Shown here piece after piece: positions 8,908 through 17,800 of a stretch of DNA of 64,000 nt. The stretch covers positions 88,800-152,799 of the forward strand of contig CAJUPN010000004.1 in NCBI GenBank assembly GCA_910588195.1, written 5' to 3'. Position 1 is the first letter of the stretch. The number at the start of each line of letters is the position of its first letter. The notes beneath the pieces were generated by a model. It was not told where the DNA came from, did not search any database, and saw only the letters and a program-made list of their open reading frames with translations. Source of the DNA: an uncultured Bacilli bacterium. Lineage in GTDB: Bacteria > Bacillota_I > Bacilli_A > RF39 > UBA660. A program made the position numbers and the translations under genes.

Positions 8908-8934
8908 TATTAAACACTCCCCTTCAATTTTTAT

Positions 8935-8958
8935 TTCTGAGTATAAAATTACTCAGAA
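8935..8958. repeat. Palindrome in the leader of the SleB-like gene
   Basis: TTCTGAGT and ACTCAGAA are perfect 8-base inverted arms around an 8-nt loop. It lies just downstream of the -10 box of the minus-strand promoter, so it could be an operator or a 5' mRNA hairpin. Confidence 0.6.
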
Positions 8959-8969
8959 CACACCTAATC

Positions 8970-8998
8970 AAAATACCATAAATTATAGTTTGTGTCAA
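8970..8998 (-). promoter_or_regulatory. Sigma-A promoter of the SleB-like gene
   Basis: On the minus strand a consensus TTGACA (8993-8998) and TATTTT (8970-8975) are 17 bp apart. Confidence 0.75.
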
Positions 8999-9008
8999 CC
9001 ATTTTTGC

Positions 9009-9038
9009 GTCATTTTTCGGCACTTTTCCGCATATTTT
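9009..9038 (+). promoter_or_regulatory. Candidate sigma-E promoter of the recombinase
   Basis: GTCATTTT (9009-9016), 14 bp, and CATATTTT (9031-9038) each differ by one base from the sigma-E boxes as I recall them. A sigma-A-like TATAAT at 9055-9060 has no matching -35. Sigma-E control of the skin recombinase is known for spoIVCA. Confidence 0.45.
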
Positions 9039-9074
9039 CATTAGTTCCCTAGTATATAATAAAGAGGTGAAAAA

Positions 9075-10646
9075 GTGAACGATAAAAAGTATGCTATATA
9101 TTCTCGTAAATCGAAATATACAGGGAAAGGAGAAAGCACAACTAATCAAATAGAACTATGTCTAACAACCCTAAAAAACAAATTTCCAGACATAAAAAAA
9201 GATGAAATATTAATCTATGAAGATGAAGGATTTTCAGGTTATAGCACCAATCGTCCTGCTTTTAAAAAGCTTTTAAAAGACATTGAAAATAATAAAATAA
9301 AAATTCTCCTTTTTTATAAACTTGATCGAATAAGCAGAAACGTTAATGACTTCGCAAGATTAATGTCTCTCCTAGAAGCTCACGATGTTTCATTTCTATC
9401 AGCTACAGAAAATATTGAAACACTAACACCTAGTGGCAAAGCACTAACTTATATGATATCTGTTTTTGCTGAACTAGAAAGAAATACCATAGCAGAAAGA
9501 ATAAAAGATAATATGCTTGAACTTGCTAAATCAGGTGTTTGGCTTGGTGGAAATACTCCCACTGGTTATAGCTCAGTTGAAGAAATAAAATTAATTAATA
9601 ATAAAAAGAAAAAAACTTATTGTCTAAAAGAAAATGAGGATATCGAAAAAGTAGAACTAATCTTTAAAAACTATCTAAGACTTAAATCTTTAACAAAATT
9701 AGAGACATTCCTTTTAAATAAAAATATATTATCTATTAATTTAAAACCATACACTCGTTTTTCTTTAAAAAATATATTAACTAACCCTGTTTATGTAAAA
9801 AGTGATAAAGATATCTACAATTACTATGAGAATAAAGGAATAAATTTATATGGGGGTTCTTGGAATGGAATTAATGGCTTAATGGTTTATAATAAAACAA
9901 CTAATTTAAATCATAAAATATTAAAAAGAAAGAAAACAGAAGAATGGATTATAAGTGTCGGTAAACATAAAGGAATAATTGATGGGAAGACATTTATAAA
10001 TGTTGCAAATTTAATTGAAGCTAATAACAACATGCGATATCGTAAAACAAATTCTTTAAGAAGTCCCCTGTCAGGACTCGTAAAATGTGCTAATTGTAAA
10101 TCTAACATGCGACCTAAAATAAGAAAGAATAAAGACAATGAAATCATCACTGACTATTTATGTGAATTAAAAGAAAAAAGCAAGAAGAATTTATGTGATG
10201 CCAAAAACATAAATGGTTCAATCATTGAAGATACAATAATAAGTAATATAATGAACTTTGAAATAAATATGACTATTTTATTCAACAAATTAAAAAAGAC
10301 TCTCAAAACTGATAAAAATAGTGAAATAAAAGAAATTTCCTATAGAATAAAGAAAAATAATGAAACAATAAAAAATTTAATTGATAAAATAAAATATATT
10401 GATATATCAATAATAGATGACATAAATAAAGAAATAAAAGAATTAAAAGAAGAAAATGCTATGTTAAACTCTAGATTAAATAAATTAAATGCTAATTCTA
10501 TAGATTTAAAAGACCTAGCCAATAAAACTATAAAGAATTATAAAAATATTAACAATTTAGATAATAAAACAAAGAAAAAATACTTACATTTATTAATAAA
10601 AGAAATCATAGCTTCAAATAATAAACTTATTATTAATTATAAATAA
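9075..10646 (+). CDS. Large serine recombinase of the sigK element (SpoIVCA-like)
   Basis: 523 residues starting at GTG, with AAAGAGGTGA just upstream. The resolvase domain has the catalytic Ser10 in AIYSRKS, then DEGFSG, FYKLDRISRN and an AELERNTIAERI helix. It is followed by a recombinase domain and a zinc ribbon (CANC near 340 and two Cys near 370 and 378). The C-terminal region (about 400-500) is Lys/Asn/Glu-rich coiled coil, as in large serine integrases. The gene ends 23 bp before the right core site and reads in the direction of sigK. By position it should excise the element during sporulation, in the role of SpoIVCA in B. subtilis (strong inference). Confidence 0.93.
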   Translation: MNDKKYAIYSRKSKYTGKGESTTNQIELCLTTLKNKFPDIKKDEILIYEDEGFSGYSTNRPAFKKLLKDIENNKIKILLFYKLDRISRNVNDFARLMSLLEAHDVSFLSATENIETLTPSGKALTYMISVFAELERNTIAERIKDNMLELAKSGVWLGGNTPTGYSSVEEIKLINNKKKKTYCLKENEDIEKVELIFKNYLRLKSLTKLETFLLNKNILSINLKPYTRFSLKNILTNPVYVKSDKDIYNYYENKGINLYGGSWNGINGLMVYNKTTNLNHKILKRKKTEEWIISVGKHKGIIDGKTFINVANLIEANNNMRYRKTNSLRSPLSGLVKCANCKSNMRPKIRKNKDNEIITDYLCELKEKSKKNLCDAKNINGSIIEDTIISNIMNFEINMTILFNKLKKTLKTDKNSEIKEISYRIKKNNETIKNLIDKIKYIDISIIDDINKEIKELKEENAMLNSRLNKLNANSIDLKDLANKTIKNYKNINNLDNKTKKKYLHLLIKEIIASNNKLIINYK

Positions 10647-10651
10647 ACTTT

Positions 10652-10674
10652 CCAACAAGTTAGTATAGCAAATG
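10652..10674 (+). repeat. Right attachment site of the sigK element
   Basis: The arm beginning CCAACA (10652) leads into the core AAATG at 10670-10674. Joined to the left element arm, the circle would carry a dyad-symmetric site of about 40 bp around AAAT. Confidence 0.8.
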
Positions 10675-11042
10675 AAATATTGATGTACTTTAGAAGTAAT
10701 AAGAAAAACAACAATAATGTTTCTTTAAATGATTCAATTGGTTATGATAAAGATGGCAATGAAATAAATCTTATTGATGTCATCAAATCCAATAATACTG
10801 AATTAACAGAATTTCTTCACAATAAAGATAATTTAGACAAATTAAATAAATATTTAAGTGTTCTAAACGAAAGAGAAAAAGAAATAATTATAAAAAGATA
10901 CGGTCTTTTTGATAATGATGAATTTACTCAAAAAGAAATATCAGAATATTTAAATATTTCAAGATCCTATGTTTCAAGAATTGAAAAAAGAGCTATAACT
11001 AAGCTCTTCCGAGAATTTAAACGTGACGGTGGAGAATTTTAA
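10675..11042 (+). CDS. sigK: Sporulation sigma factor sigma-K, C-terminal half
   Basis: This stretch continues the frame broken at 6889 and has no start signal of its own. It holds the end of region 2 (EILMYFRSNKK), a VSLNDSIGYDKDGNEI segment typical of sigma-K, the region 4 hallmark LNEREKEIIIKRYGL, and the helix-turn-helix FTQKEISEYLNISRSYVSRIEKRA. With the N-terminal part it forms a 230-residue protein, close to the 241 of B. subtilis sigma-K. No stop or frameshift interrupts either half, so the gene looks functional after excision. Confidence 0.93.
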
Positions 11043-11278
11043 TCATCCAAAGGAGCAAAAAATTCTCTTATATCACATTTTAATACTTTAGCAAATCTCC
11101 ATAAAGTTCCTATAGAAAAAGTTTGAGTATATTTACTACTTTCAATATTCATTATAAATCCAACTGAATATGTAGATTCCTCTACAAGTTTGTCTTGTGT
11201 AAAACCTTTACTCTTTCTAATTCTTTTAAGGTTTTGGCCAATTAAATAATAAACATATATCTCATCTTCTTTATTCAA
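11039..11278 (-). CDS. Small XRE-family DNA-binding protein
   Basis: 79 residues making up one Cro/CI helix-turn-helix domain: LKRIRKSKGFTQDKLVEES, then the recognition helix GFIMNIESSKY and TLWRFAKVLKCDIREFF. There is no effector domain. The stop overlaps the sigK stop on the other strand (convergent genes). The target is unknown; it lies outside the element boundaries. Confidence 0.85.
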   Translation of the reverse strand: MNKEDEIYVYYLIGQNLKRIRKSKGFTQDKLVEESTYSVGFIMNIESSKYTQTFSIGTLWRFAKVLKCDIREFFAPLDD

Positions 11279-11373
11279 TTTACCACCACCAATACTACAT
11301 AAGTTAATTATTCCATAAATTATAGAAAATATACCTCAGTCATTCAGTGAAAAATGATAAATTTAGAGATTAA

Positions 11374-11406
11374 AAAACCAGTTGAATATAAATTCAATTG
11401 GTTTTT
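11374..11406 (-). terminator. Terminator after the giant surface-protein operon
   Basis: The long hairpin AAAACCA-TTGAAT / ATTCAA-TGGTTTT with a 4-nt loop has T-runs on both sides, so it may work in both directions. Confidence 0.75.
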
Positions 11407-11426
11407 AGTTATATTAAATTTAAATT

Positions 11427-11855
11427 TTAAGACTTAATAACTTCATACTCAACAGTTTTAACTTTTGACAAATCAGCATCTGTTAAAGCCTCAATATGCT
11501 TTTTTTCGCCACTTTTTAAAGTAGAACCAACATACCCAAGCAATTTAACTATTTCATTATTTTGATCATCTTTAAAAATAATATTAATATACGAAATATT
11601 TATATCATCTTTTGCATTTATTTCTGCTTCATACTTCATTAAACTATCTTCTTCTTTAATATTTATTGATGAAATAATAACATTATCAATTTCTACATTC
11701 TTTAGTTCATAGCCATAAAAAACATTTAAAGTATTTGTAGAAAATGTTACTTTAAAAAGTATTGTTGACAAAGAGACTAATACAAAAGCAAATACTCCTA
11801 TACCAATAGCTTTTTGTTTAAAATTTAATTCTTTAATTCTATTTAGTAAATTCAT
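11427..11855 (-). CDS. Small membrane-anchored extracellular protein
   Basis: 142 residues: a basic N-terminus, one transmembrane helix (about 17-38), then a single beta-rich domain of about 100 residues with alternating hydrophobic strands (YEAEINAKDDINISYINIIF), similar in pattern to FxLYD/immunoglobulin-like domains. It starts 2 bp after the stop of the giant surface protein with its own GGAGGTAG site, so the two are in one operon and may interact (inference). Confidence 0.7.
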   Translation of the reverse strand: MNLLNRIKELNFKQKAIGIGVFAFVLVSLSTILFKVTFSTNTLNVFYGYELKNVEIDNVIISSINIKEEDSLMKYEAEINAKDDINISYINIIFKDDQNNEIVKLLGYVGSTLKSGEKKHIEALTDADLSKVKTVEYEVIKS

Positions 11856-11857
11856 AG

Positions 11858-14800
11858 TTAATCTACCTCCATTGAAGTTATTTCTTCTTTTTTCTTTATA
11901 ATAATTTGTTTACTTTCAGATCCACAAACTAATTTATATGAACCAGTCTCTAAATCCTTTATATTTTTATAATATCTATCATCTATTAAGCATTCAGTCG
12001 GTATTAAATAGTCATCACCTTGGTAAAATTCTAAAATACTAGACTCTTTTTCTGAAATAATTTTAGTAACTGTTAAACTTGCTACTGATAATATATTATC
12101 TGAAGATCTAGTTCTAGCAATTATAGTTAAATTTTTGTCTATTTTAATAGGTTCTTTATAAAGTATCCAAGTTTGTCCTAAATCTAAACTATATTCATTA
12201 ATAAATCCTGATGGATAATCAATGGTTATCTCTTTAGTTGAAGATAATTCAAAAGAATCCATATGGAACTTTGGTGCTTGAACAGTGTTTACATCAATAA
12301 GTTCACTGTAACCCATACTGGTTGGTTGAAGTGCAATTTGAGTAACTGTGACTGTTCCATTTCCAGCTGAACAATCACCATAAACACAAGCATTCTCATA
12401 TTCAGATCCACCTTTTACACTTATAACACCAAGTTGATCTATTCCAGTATTTTGGTTAGTAAATATATTAATACTTCCTCCACCAGAACCTCCACCTCCT
12501 GATGTTCCATATCCACCTCTTGCTCCATTAGCTGTTAGCTTTCCATTGTTTTTGTATTCATTTGCATATAAAACTAGAAGTCCTCCCGTTCCATTACTTC
12601 CATATCTTATCTTATCTTGACCAGGTGTTCCTCCTCCAGGATTTCCGGCTCCTCCACCCCATCCTTGATATCCTCCGCCACCTTGGCCTCCAATATCTGA
12701 TGCTGGTGGATTTGCCTTGTATGAACCTCCTGATCCTCCAGAATATGATGTTCCTTTTCCTCCTTGACTGGTATTTAGACTTGCTGTTCCTCCAGCTCCG
12801 CCTCCTCCAGTCTGTCGTCCAATTCCATCCATTCCTTTTGTTTTTGATGTTGTTTCTGATGAACCTCCTTCAGCTCCTAATGCTGGTACATATTCATATG
12901 TTCCATCTGCATTCTTCCACAAGTATACATCTTGTCCTTCAGCTTTGGCTCCATGGGAATTATCTATTGTTCCATTATTCTCTAACTTCCCAGTTACATA
13001 CATTGTAAATCCTTTTGGTCCTCCATATAATTCATCATAATATGGTCTTACTGTTACTCCTTCTTCTATTGTTACATTTCCCTTGACCTTTACCACTACC
13101 ATGTTTCGTGCATTATCATTCTTTGTTGCTACATCTCCTGCATCTCCAAATATTTGATCACTACTCCATCTTTGGTCTCCTTCTATTACATACATATGCA
13201 CTGGGTATTCTTCATTATTTACTTTGAAGAACCAATACCCACTTCTTATATCTTCATTAATAATTGATAAAATACTATCTCCTGTTTTAGTTACAGAATT
13301 TTTGTATGCTTCTTTGTCCTGTTCAATTATCTCTTTTAAATCATAATAAGTTCCGTTTCGAACCTCTCCAATATTTATTGTTCCATCTCCTGCGGAACAA
13401 TCACCATATGGGCACATATTATCATACTCTGGACCACCAATAGTTTTTGAAATACCTAGAATTTCATTATACCTAGTATTAGTTATAACACCAAGTTGAT
13501 CTATTCCAGTATTTTGGTTAGTAAATATATTAATACTTCCTCCACCAGAACCTCCACCTCCTGATGTTCCATATCCACCTCTTGCTCCATTAGCTGTTAG
13601 CTTTCCATTGTTTTTGTATTCATTTGCATATAAAACTAGAAGTCCTCCCGTTCCATTACTTCCATATCTTATCTTATCTTGACCAGGTGTTCCTCCTCCA
13701 GGATTTCCGGCTCCTCCACCCCATCCTTGATATCCTCCGCCACCTTGGCCTCCAATATCTGATGCTGGTGGATTTGCCTTGTATGAACCTCCTGATCCTC
13801 CAGAATATGATGTTCCTTTTCCTCCTTGACTGGTATTTAGACTTGCTGTTCCTCCAGCTCCGCCTCCTCCAGTCTGTCGTCCAATTCCATCCATTCCTTT
13901 TGTTTTTGATGTTGTTTCTGATGAACCTCCTTCAGCTCCTAATGCTGGTACATATTCATATGTTCCATCTGCATTCTTCCACAAGTATACATCTTGTCCT
14001 TCAGCTTTGGCTCCATGGGAATTATCTATTGTTCCATTATTCTCTAACTTCCCAGTTACATACATTGTAAATCCTTTTGGTCCTCCATATAATTCATCAT
14101 AATATGGTCTTACTGTTACTCCTTCTTCTATTGTTACATTTCCCTTGACCTTTACCACTACCATGTTTCGTGCATTATCATTCTTTGTTGCTACATCTCC
14201 TGCATCTCCAAATATTTGATCACTACTCCATCTTTGATCTCCTTCTATTACATACATATGCACTGGGTAAATAACGCTGGTGCCCAACACTTCAAAATCA
14301 TAATAACCTGATTTTAAATCTTTTGTTTCTATTATGTCTAATATACTATTACCTTTTACTGTTATATTTGTTACTTTAATATCCTTACTTACCTGTGCAG
14401 TTAGCCCAGCACCTGTTGTTATTTCACAAGTCAAAGTATATTCTCCTACTGGTAAACTACTTGAATTTGTATACTCTACATCACTATTAGGAACTTTGCA
14501 GACCCTATTTGATCCACTTATTCCATCAGTATAACTAGTTGGTATTACATATTCTAGATCTTTAGAAAAAATACTAGGTAAACCATCTAAACTAATAGTT
14601 GGAATTGTTTTATCAATTTTTGAAACCGTAAACGAAGCAGCAACCTTTATGTTATCACCGTCAACAACTCTTGCAACAACAATTGTATTATTTTCAGTTA
14701 TCTTTAATGGTTGTTCATATAATTCCCAAGACTCGCCTAAATCTAAACTATATTGATAACTATAGCCATTATAAACATCTCTTGGATAACTAATAGTTAA

Positions 14801-17800
14801 TTCTTTTTCCGTTGCCCATCCTTCATTATCTAATATATATGAAATATCTCCGATATCAGTTGTAGTAACACTTAACTGATAAGCATCTGATATGTTGCCA
14901 GCTTTATCGGTTACTTTTATATAAACTTGATATTCTTTATTATTTTTTAATTTATTAAAAGTATATACATTATTTTTAGAAGTTATATATTCTTCCCCAT
15001 CTAAAGAATACATATAAGTATCTACTTTACTACTTTGATCTTCTGCTAAAACTTCTATAGTAAAATTACTCGACCCTTTTTCTAAAATATTTACATCTAT
15101 TATTTCTGGTTTTATCACATCAATATTAGTAATTCTTTTACTAGCTATTTCACTTTGAATTTCTACATCATTAATAGATTTAGCATATATCGTAGCATCT
15201 TCTTTAGAAATCTTAATTGGATTTTTATAATCTAGCCAATCAGTTTCTTCTCCATCACTGTAAATAATTTTATAAAGTTTTTCTACACTTACCTTATCAT
15301 AATTAATTGCAACAGTAACTTCTTTTGTCCATTCCTCTGTTGATAAAATAAATGTTGGTGTATTAGGTTTTGCTAAATCCCATCTCATAAATATATTTTC
15401 AGATAATTCTGATAAAGGCACATCTAAAACATAATAATCATCTTTTATAATTATTTCTTTGCCATTTTCATCTTTTATTTTTACTCCATCAGATCCAATA
15501 ACTTTATCTTTGTATTCTGGTCTAATTAAGACAATCCCATGGGGGTTATATTTTTTCCATTCACCATCTTTTTTCCATTTATACTCACGATCACTTGGAT
15601 TAGACATAGTCGGATAATTTAGTTTTATTAAATAATACATTCCATTATCTAAAATCGTTAAATTATCTTTTGGTATTATATTATCTACTAATATCTCACT
15701 TTCTCCATAATGTCCTAACGAATCTTCATTATAGGCACTTATTCTTGTATTATTAGTAATTAACTCAATTGGACCAAAATAATCAAGCCACTCACCATCA
15801 TCAAGTTTATATTTTTTTATACTTGCAGTATTAGCATATTCAATTTCAACTCTAACCCATGGGGATGGTGTTGTTGGATTTATTCTAATTAAAGGATTAG
15901 AGATACCAGTTGTTAAATAATTAACTTGCTTACTAGTTTCACCTAAACCTTTTGTATTTAAAGCATAAGCATAAACGGTTGTATTCTCATTTATTTCAAA
16001 TGGTCCATTATATTCTCTTAAGTCTCCATTCCCAATTCTATAGTATCTTCCTGTTGCTCTTTCATCATATAAAATACTAACCTCTAACTTATCAATTAGA
16101 CCTTGAACTTCATTTTCTTCTGGCGATAAAGTAATTGCTACATCTAATTTTTCTAAAGGAATTGGAGCAATTGAAGTTGTAATATTTAATTTTTCAATTG
16201 TTATCCCATTTTTATTAGTACCCTTTGCATAAATACTTTTACTTTGATTTATTTGGATTGGTCGTTCATATCTAAAATACTCTATTCCATTAAAAGAATA
16301 TTCTAAAGTATCATAGTCACTTCCACTTATAGTAACTATTACAGAATCAATATCTTCATTCAAATAAATACTTGGACTAGCATCTATTTTTACATAAGGT
16401 TTATTGGGTTGTTTAATATTTTGAACATAATAATAAGTTACTTCTGATTTCTTATCATTCTTATTTATATAGTAAGATCTTATAATTGAGTTTTTTAAAA
16501 CTTCAAAGGTATTAACATATTCCTGATAAGATCCACCATCTACACTGTAGTAAATATTTTTTGCTTCTTCCTTTGTTTTAATATCTACTGTTACCTTCTC
16601 AGTTAGAGTAGTTGGCGAAACAGATATTACTGGTCCTTCTAATCTATCAGATAAAGATACTGCTTCTATATATTTTACATCATAAGCATATTTTCCTTTA
16701 TATTCTGCTTTAGCATATATGAATGTGTTAGCACTAACTTCAAACGAATTTGTATACAAAGTATAATTTTTATTGTCTAAACTATAATATATTTTTGAAT
16801 TAGCTTCATTACTTACTATACTTATAGTCGCTTTTTGCCCTTTTAAAAGTCGATTATGAGATGAATTAATATTTACATGCAAGTAATTTTCATCTGGATT
16901 ATCTCCTCCTTCTGGATTGCCTTCACCACTTTTAAAAATTGTCTTTTGTGATCTACCAACAGCCTTTCCTGTTCTTTTTACTCCATTATCTAAATCAATT
17001 GTTCTCTCACTTTCAGCATAAGCATATACAGTTGAGTTAGCACTCACTACAAATGAACCGGTATAATCAAGCCATGCAGAATCATCAACTTTATACATTC
17101 TAACTATAGCATCATCTTCATAATCAATGCTTACATTAGTTTTTTCATTTAAATATTCTTTATCTGGATTAATATCTATCCTAACACTACCAAAATTAAG
17201 TGAACTTTCACCCTTTTCACTTATGTAAAGAGCATCTTCACCAACTAATGTTTTTTGCATTATAACATTTCCTTCAGCATCATAAACATTTTCTTCTTTA
17301 GTTGCCCTAGCTTCAATTAAAGTATCAGCACCAACACTAAATTCTTTTTCGTACTGAATCCAATTTCCACCATTTATACGATATTCCTTAGTTTTAGCAT
17401 TTTTATCATAAGTTATTTTTACATTAGTTATTTCTTCACCACTTAAAGTCATCTTGTCAGCTGATATATCAACTAAGACTTTGCCATTAGGAACATCTAT
17501 TACTTTTTCTCCATCAAGATCATAACGTATATAAATATTACCTATATCACTAACCTTAACTAAAATTGGTCCAGTATAACTTTCCCAATCATCATCTTCG
17601 CCACGGATTTCACCTTCTCTATGTAATCTCCACTCACGATTAGTTGAACCAACTGGATAATAAATATTTAATCTTATCCATCCATCCCATTCTTCATCTT
17701 CACCATTTGGAACAATAACTTTTATATCCTTACTTACCTCAGCATAAGTTCCTGTATTAGATATAGCCTTACAACTAACCGTATATTCTCCTACAGCAAA

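Larger units (their letters stand above)
6885..10674 (+). mobile_element. Miniature skin-like element interrupting sigK
   Basis: The sequence between two copies of the 5-bp core AAATG (6885-6889 and 10670-10674) splits sigK. Excision removes 3785 bp and joins the frame exactly: ATT GAA AAT G + AA ATA TTG ATG gives IENEILM, the normal sigma-K sequence. The element carries only a large serine recombinase on the same strand as sigK and a hydrolase on the other. Known skin elements occupy the same codon in Bacillus subtilis and Clostridioides difficile but are much larger. The element-side arms of the two ends are inverted copies of each other, as expected for a serine-integrase attP site. Confidence 0.93.

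Noticed and set aside
9055..9060. Sigma-A promoter for the recombinase at TATAAT 9055-9060
   Set aside because: No -35 element lies at 16-18 bp and no TGN extension precedes it; the sigma-E-like boxes upstream fit better, though this is not certain.
8964..9149. 61-codon minus-strand open frame at the start of the recombinase
   Set aside because: It overlaps the recombinase start and the divergent promoters, with no ribosome binding site.
6565..11042. sigK as a frameshifted or decayed pseudogene
   Set aside because: Both halves are free of stops and frameshifts, the junction restores the normal sequence exactly, and a serine recombinase lies next to the core site.
11858..12300. LPXTG-type wall anchor at the end of the giant protein
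   Set aside because: The C-terminus ends in IIIKKKEEITSMEVD without motif or hydrophobic helix; anchoring is by the N-terminal span.
12562..14070. Two identical 148-codon plus-strand open frames inside the giant gene
   Set aside because: They are antisense shadows of the duplicated Gly-rich module; identity follows from the 787-bp repeat, and there are no ribosome binding sites.
12421..14269. CRISPR array or insertion sequence
   Set aside because: Two long coding repeats without short regular spacers, terminal inverted repeats or transposase.
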